Part shown: in pieces, positions 23,300 through 34,236 of the stretch | Layout of the letters: every line of letters begins with the position of its first letter | Numbering within the stretch: position 1 is the stretch's first letter | NCBI GenBank assembly: GCA_030068075.1 | Contig: CM057826.1 | Location: 72,885,312-72,949,311 of the forward strand | Source of the DNA: Paguma larvata | Lineage: Eukaryota; Chordata; Mammalia; Carnivora; Viverridae | Length of the DNA stretch: 64,000 nucleotides | Reading direction: 5' to 3' | Position numbers and translations under genes: made by a program | The notes under the pieces: generated by a model | Database searches by the model: none | What the model was told of the DNA's origin: nothing | Seen by the model: only the letters and a program-made list of their open reading frames with translations

Positions 23300-24510
23300 A
23301 GCTCTCAAGTTAGTATTTCTTGTAAATAAATACCTCAGTGATTTTGCTTTGTAAATAAATACCTCTGACTAGGAATTTGCTTCTCAATAGCAAATCATCA
23401 AAAAGAATCAAATACCTTCATTTTGATTTACTGATTTTTGTGTTTTCCTTTCTATTCACTCTTTGTCATTTCTTAATAATAATAAAAAAAAGGTTTGATT
23501 TATTATATTTAATGATTCTGTTTTCCACAATCTTAATACCGTTCCAGGCTAGTGATTCCTTCTGGGTAATTTTACCAACAATAAAAACAACAAAAAGGGA
23601 TTATGCTGAGTTCCCTCTAAGGTGAGGAGTATTAATTTCATGTAAGTACATGTATATGTATAAAAATGCTTTATTTTAAATTATTAAGATTAGTTTTCCA
23701 TATGGGCCTCCATTAAATTTTGTCTATGCATTAATTAGTCAACAGAGGACAATTCTGATATCTATTTAAATATTAATTAATACAAGATTCATTACCATGA
23801 ATTTGTGCCGTATCACCTTTGCTTCTGACATGCCTGGAGGCACCTAACGAGGAATGCTTTAATAGTATCCTGGATTCAAATATAGGCATTTTGTCTAAGG
23901 TTAACATCTGCTGAATTATAAAAGAGCCACTCAATCTATCATTTTAAGGGACTGTAGTGTAATTTCTAGAGAGAAGGTACCTGGAGCCTCACTATGTATT
24001 TCTGGATCCAACCATTTGTCATAGATTCTAAGTGAACATTTAACAATTTTCCTTAAGAATTCGATGAAGAATAAGCATGGGCTATTCATCGTCTCAGTAA
24101 TTGAATATATTAATGCATTCAAAAGAGTAATAAGGCTCAAATTCAACCTTTTCCTTGCTTGGTCACCATAAAACTATGCGAGGTTCTCGTCTCTTACAAA
24201 TATACAGCTATAAATTGTAGATATAAATTATAATCCTGAATTCACACAAATATGTGAAATTTTAAAAAACCCAACATTTATCTGGAATAGAAATTACATA
24301 AAGAATGAAAAAGACCAGAAGTATTCTCTCTGTTTGAAAAATATTTAAATTATCTTGTTCTCATGCACATACAAAATATATCTGTAAGAAAATTCATTAT
24401 CTTATCTAGGTTCAATTCATCAGGCCATTTAATATACCAACTGACATGGACTTGAGCAGAATTTGCCCACTCAGTATTTATTCATACTTAAATACAGTGA
24501 TATTTTTGAG
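23300..24510. other. Unique AT-rich DNA with a short duplication
   Basis: TGTAAATAAATACCTC occurs at 23,321-23,336 and again at 23,350-23,365. Otherwise nothing is recognised. The open frames at 23,377-23,625 and 23,931-24,146 lack known motifs. Confidence 0.45.
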
Positions 24511-24660
24511 TGTGATTGATTTATAAAAAGCTGTACACGTTTAATGTATATAACTCACATTTGGAGATAAATATCCACCTGTGAAACAATAACCACATTC
24601 CATGCGATAAACATATCCATCACCTCTACAAGTTTCCTCTTGCCATTACTATTGTTAGTA
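24511..24660 (-). mobile_element. L1 3' UTR fragment
   Basis: Antisense L1 3' UTR landmarks are present: 'TTGATTTATAAAAAGCTGTACA', 'TTTAATGTATATAACTCACA' and 'AACATATCCATCACCTCTAC'. No ORF2 portion is attached. Confidence 0.7.
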
Positions 24661-26194
24661 TTCGTGAGGAGAACACTTAATATTGTACACGAAATAATTT
24701 TCTGACAAGGTAGATTTTATGTTAACTAGAAGTACTATTCTGTACAACGGATCTCTAGGACTTATTCATCTTGTCTAACTGTACCCTTTGACTAATACCT
24801 CCTCCTTTTCCTGAGGCAGTGTTGACTCTTAACCCATATGCTGTGCATATCCTTCAAGCATCAAGAGAATAATTCAGTGTTAAATTACCATATCTGTTTC
24901 ATGCTGTTTACCTTCAGTTGTCTTCTGTGCTTTTATGAGCTCACTGACTACTCTAAATCAACGCACTTAAATAGTCTTATAAATATCCCCTTGCCTACTC
25001 ATCCAGAACTCATTATTATTTATGTAGAGAGAATAATGAAGCTCTGGTTCATCGACATTATGATTTATAACACCTTGAGGAAGGAAGAGGATTACAATAA
25101 CTTAAAGTTATTACTGTATTGCATTTTTTTTCAATGTAGACTTCAACATTTTTGCAGGTAATGCTTCATTTTTTTTTTCTAGCAAAGCTTTGGAAACTTG
25201 GAATAACTGACTATATGAAAATCCTTTGTTTACTGAGCCCATTTTTTCATTTTTTATACTCCTAGATTAAAAGGATTACATTTTATAATTTTCAATTACC
25301 TCCACATGCATGAAACTCAAGTCAATAATCCTGAGGATGTGGCCAAGGGTATTTTAGTATCAAGTACTGTAGTATCAAGGCTGTGTAAGTAGTACTTATT
25401 GGGACAGGAAATCAAAGGAAAGACCATGATAAAATCACATAGTGTTAAGCAAATATAAGTCCAACAGCTAATGAATAATCTTGTGGGTTTTTCGCTATAT
25501 TCATAATGAGAAATGATAATGCTGATAATGGTTCTCTCTAAAATGAACATGGCCCAGGAATCCATGTGTTCCAGAAATGTATCTGTTGATTAAATAATGC
25601 TGTACACATTTTTACCTTATTAATTTATAAGTTGATTCAATGCACATTTTCCCTTATCAGAGTAATTGGAGTTAAATAGATGCTTCAATTAACTAAATAC
25701 ATCAGACAGCATGTTCTCTGACAGTGTCCATCCAAATTAATGTCTAAATTTTCATTTTCATTTTCAAGGAGAACATAGCTGAAATAAGGTTGGTTAGCTA
25801 TTAATATAGGTTGCTCACTCCAAATGCCACATTTGAGAAATTTTAAAATCTGGTTATATACATACAACCAAAAAATGTTTAATCTGGTTATATACATACA
25901 ACCAAACAACATTTAACCCTGCAAAGGATGTCTTTACTTTTTAGTTAATGGATAGTCACTCAGTCACACACACACACGTATATTCTAAGTGTTTTTGTTT
26001 GTTAAATTATAAGGTTTAAAAAAAATCTATAGGACTCTACATTATGTAGTACACTTAATAACTTTATGACCTCTCTTCTAGTTATATGGAAAACCATCAA
26101 GTCATTAAGTAAATATTTTAGCTGGCATTAAGACAAGTGGAAATCTACAACTTGATAGGGTGTACAATTCTTTTGGAGAAGGTAAACTAGCAGT
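24661..26194. other. Unique AT-rich DNA with one tandem duplication
   Basis: A 26-base unit (AATCTGGTTATATACATACA plus ACCAAA) is present twice, at 25,847-25,872 and 25,881-25,906. A short CACACAC run lies at 25,967-25,976. The 107-codon open frame at 24,838-25,161 has no recognisable domain. Confidence 0.45.
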
Positions 26195-26956
26195 CAAGAG
26201 ATAATGTCTGTAAATATTTATGTACTCAACATAAGAACGCCTAACTGTATAAAGCAAATGTTAACAGACCTAGAATGAGAAATAATAGTAGGAGACTTTA
26301 ATGCCGTAGTTTCATTAATGCAGAACTCACAGATGGAAAAATCAATATGGAAACATCGCCTTAACATCACTGTTAGACCAGAGGCACTAAACATATGGAG
26401 AATATACTATCCAAAGCAGCACATGCTTCTCAACTGCGCATGTAAGATTCTCCAGGAAAGATCATATGTTAGGTCACAAAACAAGTCTTAAAATTTAAGA
26501 AGTTTAAAATTATATGAAGCATCTTTTCACACCACAGTGGTATACCTAGAATTCAATTACAATAAAAAACTAGAAAATTCAGATATGTGTGGGTTAAAGA
26601 GCATCTTATTGAACAACCAGTGGGTCAAAGAAGACAGGAGATGAAAAATATTAGAAATATCTTGAGATAAAGGAAAATGGAAATAAAATATGGCAAAACT
26701 TAAGGAATGCAGTAAAAGCAAGTTCATAGTGTTAAAACCCTCAAAAAAGAAGAAACATTTTAATACCTAATTTTACAACTCAAGGAACTATCACAAAAAG
26801 AATAAAGTCCAAAGTTAGTAGAAGGAAGGAAATAACTACAGAGAAGAAATAAATGAAAAGTAAAAAACAAAACAAAACAAAAAAAGAACCCCAAAAAACT
26901 ACAAAGACAATGAAAGAATTAAATCAAAGTAAGAGCTGGTTCTTTGAAAAGATATT
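26195..26956 (+). mobile_element. Older L1, 5' portion, split by the young L1
   Basis: Decayed ORF2 sequence runs from the endonuclease region ('AATATTTATGTACTCAACAT', 'GCAAATGTTAACAGACC', 'GTAGGAGACTTTAATGC') to the pre-RT region ('GAGCTGGTTCTTTGAAAAG'). The same element resumes at 32,174 in the same orientation. The young L1 therefore landed inside its ORF2. Confidence 0.85.
26945..26956. repeat. Target-site duplication, left copy
   Basis: TGAAAAGATATT lies immediately before the young L1 and is repeated exactly at its 3' end. Confidence 0.92.
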
Positions 26957-27169
26957 AAAGCGGACCAAGATGGCGAAGGAGTAGGGAGGACCAAAGTTTC
27001 CCTTGTTTTTTTGAATTGAGAGGGACCGAAATAGAACTCAACTCCAAGAACCTGGCAGAAAAGGTGTAGCAGCTTACAAGGAACGCAAGAAACATAGACA
27101 ACGCCCTAAGACCTCTGTTTTCCTTTCCAGGGCAACTTCAAGAAACAACCCAAAACACATCCAGCCAAA
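26957..27169 (+). promoter_or_regulatory. L1 5' UTR with YY1-like site
   Basis: CCAAGATGGCG at 26,965-26,975 matches the YY1-binding motif that human L1 carries close to its transcription start, where it helps place initiation. That role is known for human L1 and inferred here. No CpG-rich block follows, so promoter strength is doubtful. Confidence 0.65.
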
Positions 27170-28064
27170 ATGACGAGACGGAAGAATTCTCCTCAAAAGA
27201 ATCCACAAGAAGCAGTGACAGCTCAAGAATTAATGAAAACAGATATAAGCAACATAACAGAACATGAATATAGAATGACAATCATAAAACTAATTGCTGG
27301 CCTTGAAAAAAGCTTAGAAGAATGCAAGGGGTCCCGCGCGGCAGAGTTCAAGGACCTTAAAAAATGATCAGGAAGAATCAAAGAAGACATTGGAAGAAAT
27401 ACAGGGGAAACTGGAAGCAGCCACAGCACGGATTGAAGAGGTAGAGGAAAGAGTTAGTGAATTAGAAGACAAAATCATTGAAAAAGAGGAAGCAGATAAA
27501 AAGAGAGAGAAGCTGATCCAGGAACAGGAAAGGAGAATTCGAGAGCTGAGCGATGAACTCAAAAGAAACAATATCCGTATCATAGGAGTTCCAGAGGAAG
27601 AAGAGAGAGAGAAAGGAGTCGAAGGGGTTCTTGAACAAATCATTGCTGAGAACTTCCTCAACATGAGGAAGGAAACGGGCATGGAAATCCAAGAGGCACA
27701 GAGAACTCCCCTCAGACGTAACTTGAATAGACCTTCTGCACGGCACATCATAGTGAAGCTGGCAAAATACAAAGATAGGGAGAGAATCCTGAAAGCAGCT
27801 AGGGACAAAAGAACCCTAACATACAAAGGGAGACCTATAAGGGTAGTAGCAGACTTATCTACAGAAACTTGGCAAGCCAGAAAGGAATGGCAGGATATCT
27901 TCAATGTGATGAGCAAGAAGGACCTGCAACCAAGAATTCTGTATCCGGCTAGCCTGTCATTCAGAATAGAAGGAGAGATCAAGGTTTTTCCCAACAAACA
28001 AAAACTGAAAGAATTTATCACAAATAAGCCAGCACTGCAAGAGATCCTGAGGGGAATTCTATGA
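27170..28064 (+). pseudogene. L1 ORF1 (ORF1p-like), frameshifted
   Basis: ORF1p is the RNA-binding, trimer-forming chaperone of the L1 ribonucleoprotein. The first ATG at 27,170 opens 66 codons that end at a TGA (27,365-27,367). The frame is disturbed within a run of six A at 27,359-27,364, and a different frame then stays open to 28,064. Beyond the break are a heptad-rich, Glu/Lys-rich coiled coil (about residues 67-130, e.g. EEVEERVSELEDKI) and an RRM-like domain starting near residue 132 (NNIRIIGVPE). A C-terminal domain with the conserved YKDRERILKAAR and STETWQARKEW stretches follows. Combined length is about 297 codons, against 338 in human ORF1p. A one-base slip in the A run is the simplest explanation. 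Recoding at the run is possible but unsupported. Confidence 0.92.
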
Positions 28065-28112
28065 AGGCAAACCTGCAAAGAACACAAACTGCCAGGGACA
28101 GCCTTACAAATC

Positions 28113-31100
28113 ATGAAACCTACAGATAATACAGTGACTGTAAGCCCATATTTTTCAATATTAACACTGAATGTAAATGGACTAAATGCGCCAATCAAAA
28201 GACACAGGATAACAGAATGGATTAAAAAACAAGACCCATCTATTTGCTGTCTTCAAGAAACTCATCTTAAACCTGAAGACACCTTCAGATTGAAAGTGAG
28301 GGGATGGAAAACTATCTACCATGCTACTGGAAGGCAGAAGAAAGCCAGAGTAGCCACACTTATATCAGACAAATTAGACTTTAAAATGAACGATGTAATA
28401 AGAGATGAGAAGGACATTATATCATAGTCTCAGGGACCATCCAGCAGGAAGAGCTAACAATTGTAAATATCTACGCACCGAATTCGGGGGCACCCAAATT
28501 TGTAAAACAACTAATTACAAACAATAGCAACCTCATCGATAAAAATGTCCTACTAGTAGGGGATCTCAACACTCCACTCTCAGCATTGGATAGATCCACA
28601 AAACAGAAAATCTCCACAGAAACAATAGCCCTGAACGACACATTAGAACAGATGGGCCTCACAGACATCTTTAGGGTCCTACATCCAGAAGCAAAGGAAT
28701 TTACGTTCTTCTCAACGGCACATGGTACATTTTCCAAGATAGATCACATTCTGGGGCACAGGGAAACTCTGAATAAATATAAAAGAATTGAGATCATACC
28801 ATGTACACTGTCAGACCACAATGCTTTGAAACTTGAAATCAACCACAGGAGAAAGCCTGGAAAATATCCAAGAACATGGCGGCTAAGAAATAACCTACTA
28901 AAAGATGACTGGGTCAACCAAGCCATCAGAGAAGAAATTAAAAAATACATGGAAACAAATGAAAATGAAAATACAACAATCCAAACGCTCTGGGACGCAG
29001 CAAAAGCAGTCCTGAGAGGGAAATATATTGCAATCCAGGCCCATCTCAAGAAACAAGAAAAATCAATAATACAAATTCTAACAGCACGCCTAAAGGAACT
29101 AGAAGCAGAACAAATAAAACAACCCAAGCCCAGCAGAAAGAGAGAAATAACTAAGATCAGAGCACAAATTAACCATATGGAGACAGAACAGGTAGTGGAA
29201 CAGATCAATGAAACCAAAAGCTGGTTCTTTGAAAAAATAAACAAAATAGACAAACCTCTAGCCAGGCTTCTCAAAAAGAAAAGAGAGAGAACTCAAATAG
29301 ATAAAATCGTGAATGATAAGGGAGAAATTACAACCAATCCCTCAGAGATACAAACAATCATCAGAGAATACTATGAAAACTTATATGCCACCAAACTTGG
29401 CAATCTGGAAGAAATGGACAGCTTCCTAAATAGCCACACGCTACCAAAACTCAAACGGGAAGAAATAGAAAAATTGAACAGACCCATAACTAGTGAAGAA
29501 ATAGAATCAGTTATCAAAAATCTCCCAGCAAATAAAAGCCCTGGACCAGATGGCTTTCCTGCGGAATTTTACCAGACATTTAAAACAGAGTTAATTCCTA
29601 TCCTCCTCAAGCTGTTCCAAAAAATTGAAACGGAAGGAAAACTCCCGGACTCATTCTATGAAGCCAGCATCACTTTGATTCCCAAACCAGATAGAGATCC
29701 AGCAAAGAAGGAGAATTACAGGCCAATATCCCTGATGAATATGGATGCAAAAATTTTCAATAAGATACTAGCAAATCGAATCCAACAACACATAAAGAGA
29801 ATTATCCACCATGATCAAGTAGGATTCATCCCTGGGTTGCAGGGCTGGTTCAATATTCGCAAATCAATCAACGTGATACATCACATCAACAAAAGAAAAG
29901 ATAACCATATGATCCTGTCAATAGATGCAGAAAAAGCATTTGACAAAATACAGCACCCGTTCTTAATAAAAACTCTCGAGAAAGTCGGGATAGAAGGAAC
30001 ATACTTAAACACCATAAAAGCCATATATGAAAAGCCCACAGCCAATATCATCCTCAATGGGGAAAAACTGAAAGCCTTCCCCCTGAGATCAGGAACACGA
30101 CAGGGGTGTCCACTCTCGCCACTGCTATTTAACATAGTGCTGGAAGTCTTAGCATCAGCAATCAGACAACAAAACAAAATAAAAGGCATCAAGATTGGTA
30201 AGGAGGAAGTCAAACTTTCACTTTTTGCAGATGACATGATACTTTACATGGAAAACCGAACGGAATCTACCAAAAGCCTACTAGAACTGATCCGTGATTT
30301 CAGCAAAGTTGCAGGATACAAAATCAATGTACAGAAATCGGTGGCATTTCTATACACCAACAATGAAGCAGCAGAAAGAGATATACAGAAGCTAATCCCT
30401 TTCACAATTGCACCAAAAACCATAAAATACCTAGGAATAAACCTAACCAAAGATGTGAAAGACCTCTACACTGAAAACTATAAAAAACTTATGAAGGAAA
30501 TTGAGGAAGACACAAGGAAATGGAAAAACATCCCATGCTCATGGATTGGAAGAATAAATATCGTGAAAATGGCAATACTACCCAAAGCAATCTACACATT
30601 CAATGCAATCCCAATCAAAATTGCACCAGCATTCTTCTCAAAGCTAGAGCAAACAATCCTAAAATTTGTATGGAACCACAAAAGACCTTGAATAGCCAAA
30701 ATAATACTGAAGAATAAAACCAAGGCGGGAGGCATCACAATCCCAGACTTTAACCTCTACTACAAAGCGGTGGTCATCAAGACTGTATGGTATTGGTACA
30801 AAAACAGACACATAGACCAATGGAATAGAATAGAAAACTCAGAAATGGACCCGCAAGTATATGGCCAACTAATCTTTGATAAAGCGGTAAAATGTATTCA
30901 ATGGAAAAAAGACAGCCTCTTTAATAAATGGTGCTGGGAGAATTGGACAGCAACTTGCAAAAGAATGAAACTAGACCACTTTCTTACACCACTCACAAAA
31001 ATAAATTCTAAATGGATGAAAGATCTGAATGTGAGACAGGAAACCGTCAAAATCCTAGAGGAAAAAGCAGGGAAAAGCCTCTTTGACCTAAGACGCACCA

Positions 31101-31954
31101 ATTTCTTACTTGACATGTCTCCAAAGGCAAGGGAATTAAAAGCAAAGATGAACTATTGGGACTTCATCAAGATAAAAAGCTTCTGCACAGCAAAAGAAAC
31201 AACCAACAAAATGAATAGGCAACCAACGGAATGGGAAAAGATCATCGCAAATGACATATCGGATAAAGGACTAATATCTAAAATCTATAAAGAACTTACC
31301 AAACTCCACACCCGAAAAACAAACAACCCAGTGAAGAAATGGGCGGAAGATATGAATACACACTTCTCCAAAGAGGACATTCAGATGGCAAATAGACACT
31401 TGAAACGATGCTCAATGTCACTCATCATCAGGGAAATACAAATCAAAACCACACTGCGATACCACCTCACACCAGTCAGAGTGGCTAAAATGAACAAATC
31501 AGGAAACTATAGATGCTGGCGAGGATGTGGAGAAGTAGGCACCCTCCTACATTGTTGGTGGGAATGCAAACTGGTGCAGCCACTCTGGAAAACGGTGTGG
31601 AGGTTCCTCAAAAAAATGAAAATAGAGCTACCCTATGATCCAGCAATAGCCCTGCTAGGTATCTACCCAAGAGACACAGGATTGCTGATGCATAGGAGCA
31701 CGTGTACCCCAATGTTCATAGCAGCACTTTCGACAATAGCCAAAACATGGAAAGAAACTAAGTGCCCATCAACTGACGAGTGGATAAAGAAGATGTGGTA
31801 CATATATACAATGGACTACTATGTGGCAATGAGAAAAAATGAAATCTGGCCATGCGTAGCAACATAGATGGAACTGGAGGGTATTATGTTAAGTGAAATA
31901 AGTCAGTCAGAAAAAGACATACCATATGTTTCCACGAATAGGTGGACTTGGTGA
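28113..31954 (+). pseudogene. L1 ORF2 (endonuclease-reverse transcriptase), three lesions
   Basis: ORF2p nicks target DNA and reverse-transcribes L1 or SINE RNA there. From the ATG at 28,113 the endonuclease begins with NVNGLNAPIKR (Asn near residue 20) and QETH (catalytic Glu near 49), and has SDH near 234. The reverse transcriptase has AEKAFDKI and the catalytic FADD (30,224-30,235, near residue 704). The C-terminal Cys-rich motif [18 protein letters not shown] starts near 31,514. Spacing tracks human ORF2p with a six-residue offset. Lesions: a net one-base loss near 28,410 causing a stop at 28,425; an in-frame TGA at 30,689-30,691; and an in-frame TAG at 31,865-31,867. Past that TAG the frame continues to a TGA at 31,952-31,954, giving about 1,280 codons, against 1,275 in human. 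Confidence 0.93.
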
Positions 31955-32173
31955 GACTAAGCAAAAACCAGGGGGAGGGGAAGAGGGGAAAGAAAAAAAA
32001 GACACAGAGAGGGAGGGAGATAAAACATAAGAGACTCTCAAAGACTAAGAACAAACTGAGGGTGAGGGAGATGGGGGGGAAGAGGGGGTGATGGGCATTA
32101 AAAAAGGGCACATGTTGGGATGAACACTGGGTGTTTTATGTAAACCAATTTGAAAATAAACTATTTTAAATTA
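31955..32173 (+). other. L1 3' UTR with G-rich tracts and A-poor tail
   Basis: It contains two G-rich purine tracts (31,971-31,990 and about 32,058-32,092, several runs of three to seven G) and an AATAAA at 32,155-32,160. The element ends CTATTTTAAATTA with no poly(A) stretch before the target duplication. G-rich 3' UTR tracts are typical of mammalian L1, but the missing A tail is unusual. Confidence 0.85.
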
Positions 32174-32185
32174 TGAAAAGATATT
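32174..32185. repeat. Target-site duplication, right copy
   Basis: TGAAAAGATATT is identical to the copy at 26,945-26,956 and marks where the young L1 ends and the older L1 resumes. Confidence 0.92.
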
Positions 32186-33618
32186 GACAAATGTTAGCCA
32201 GACCCATAAAAAAAAAGTAGTACTCAAAATCAGAAATGAAATATAACTAATACCACAGAAGTACAATATATCAGAACAGCCTGTCACAATAAAGTATCAA
32301 CAAATTGGAACAAGAAGAAATGCATAAATTCCTCAAAAACTGAATCATGAAGAAAGAGAAAAATCTGAACATATAACTATTAATCAGTAATCCAAAAAAC
32401 TCTCAACAAATAAATATATAGGATCTGATGCTTTACTGGTGAATTCTTCCTGATATTTACAGAACAATCAGTAACAATCCTTCCCAAATTCTTTCAAAAT
32501 ATACAAGTGGAGGGAATACCTCCAAACTCATTTTTATGAGACCAGAATTACCCTGATAACCAAAATCAGACAAGAATGCCACAAGAAAATTACAGATCGA
32601 TATCCCTAATGGACACAGATGCAAAAATCCTCAACAAAATATTGACAAACCAAATTCAACAGTACATTAAGGGGATCATACATCACAATCAAGTGGGATT
32701 TATTCCAGGGATGCAAGTATGGTTCAACAACCACAAATCAATGTGACATACCACATAAACAAAATAAAGGATATAAATCACATGATCATCTCCATGGACA
32801 CAGAAAAACCATTTGACAAAATTAAACATCTAGTTTTGATAAAAAAAACTCTCAACAAGGTGGGTATAGAGGGAATGTTCCTTAACATAACAAAGGCCGT
32901 ATGTGACCTGTCCACAGGTAACATCATACTCAGGCATGGTAAGATGAAAACTTTTCCTCTAAAATCATGAACAGCAAAGATTGCCCACTTTTGCCACTTC
33001 TATTCAACACATTATTGAAAGTCCCAGTCAATGCAGTTAGTCCAGAAAAAGGGAAAAGAGATTAGAAGTAAAGAAAACTGTCGATATTTGCAGATGACAT
33101 TATACATAGAATCCTTAAGCACCAAGAAATTGTTAGAATTTAGCAAGGATTCAGTAAAATTGCAGATTACAAAATCAACCTACAAAAACTGTGTTTCTGT
33201 ACTGTATTAAGCATCAGAAAGAAATTAAGAAAATCCTATTTCAATTGCATTAAATAAAATATGTAGGAAAAATTAATCAAGGGGCTGTTAAAACATATAC
33301 AATGAAAACTGCGAGACACAGATAAAAAACAATTGAAGAAGACACAATTAAACGCAAAGATATCCCATGCTCATGGATTTTAAGCACACTGTTAAAATGT
33401 CCTTACTACCAAAAGCCATCTACAGATTCACTGCAATCCTATTAAAATTTCAATGGCATTTTTCACAGAACTAGAACAAACAATTCTAAATTTTGTGTGA
33501 ACCACAAAAGACCCCTACAAGTAAAGCAATCTTAATAACAAAATTGGTGGCATCACACTCCCTGATTTTAAACTATATTATAAACTTGTAGGAATCAAAA
33601 CAGAGAGGTATTGGCATA

Positions 33619-33621
33619 AAA

Positions 33622-33692
<71 letters not shown>
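33619..33692. repeat. (AT)n microsatellite
   Basis: About 74 bases of AT repeat, the last 60 uninterrupted, lie in the ORF2 relic of the older L1. The tract is self-complementary and likely variable in length. Confidence 0.97.
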
Positions 33693-33695
<3 letters not shown>

Positions 33696-34190
33696 GAAAA
33701 GAGCATAGGAATACGCCCTCATGTACATGGCCTATTAGTTTATATTAAAAGCGGCAAGAAAATACAATGGGGATAGAGTAGAGTAGTAGTTTTTCAACAA
33801 ATGGTGCTGGAACACTGGACAGTCACATGCAAAACAATGATACTCTACCACTACCTTACACTACACACAGAAATGAATTCACGGTGGATTAAAGAATATA
33901 AGACCTGAAACCCTAAAATTCCTAAGAGTTAATAATGGCAGTAAGCTCCTAAGCATCAGTCTTGGAGGTAACTTTTTGGATAAAATACTAAAAGCAAAGA
34001 CAAAAAAACAGTAAATAAATAAATATTTATGTATGTATGTATGCAAGTGGGACTTCATGAAACTAAAAATACTCTGTATATCCAATGAAACCATCAACAA
34101 AATGAAAAGGTCAGGTGTGAAATGGAATATTTTTGCAAATTACACCTAATGGGTTAATATTCAAAATCTGTAAAGAATTCAACTCAATAG

Positions 34191-34236
34191 CAAAAACAAA
34201 AACCAAAACCAAAACCAAAAACAGAAAACAAAAACT
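34191..34236. repeat. (CAAAAC)n-like A-rich repeat
   Basis: CAAAAC/CAAAA units are repeated about seven times inside the older L1. It is simple-sequence expansion, not a CRISPR array. Confidence 0.85.

Larger units (their letters stand above)
26957..32173 (+). mobile_element. Near-complete young carnivore/felid L1
   Basis: This 5.2-kb non-LTR retrotransposon has a 5' UTR, ORF1, a 48-base spacer, ORF2 and a 3' UTR, and a perfect 12-bp target duplication (26,945-26,956 and 32,174-32,185). An AAGATGGCG motif sits at its start, as in intact L1 promoters, so the 5' end appears authentic. The 5' UTR is only about 213 bases, short for a mammalian L1. It may be a subfamily trait or an internal loss. 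Coding lesions (below) make it inactive, but the rest is well preserved, so it is by far the youngest L1 here. It has the same type of machinery that mobilised the surrounding CAN-SINEs. Confidence 0.95.

Noticed and set aside
24838..25161. 107-codon plus-strand open frame
   Set aside because: AT-rich, Leu/Ile-rich composition, no known motif, and a length within chance range for a 64-kb AT-rich window.
27368..28198. 276-codon minus-strand frame
   Set aside because: It is the antisense shadow of L1 ORF1. The composition is Ser/Leu-rich reverse-complement coiled coil, with no independent motif.
28744..30450. Minus-strand frames of 68 to 176 codons
   Set aside because: They are antisense shadows of ORF2, whose catalytic motifs are on the plus strand.
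34191..34236. Regular CAAAAC repeats as a CRISPR-like array
   Set aside because: Units are contiguous with no unique spacers, and the genome is mammalian. It is a simple repeat.
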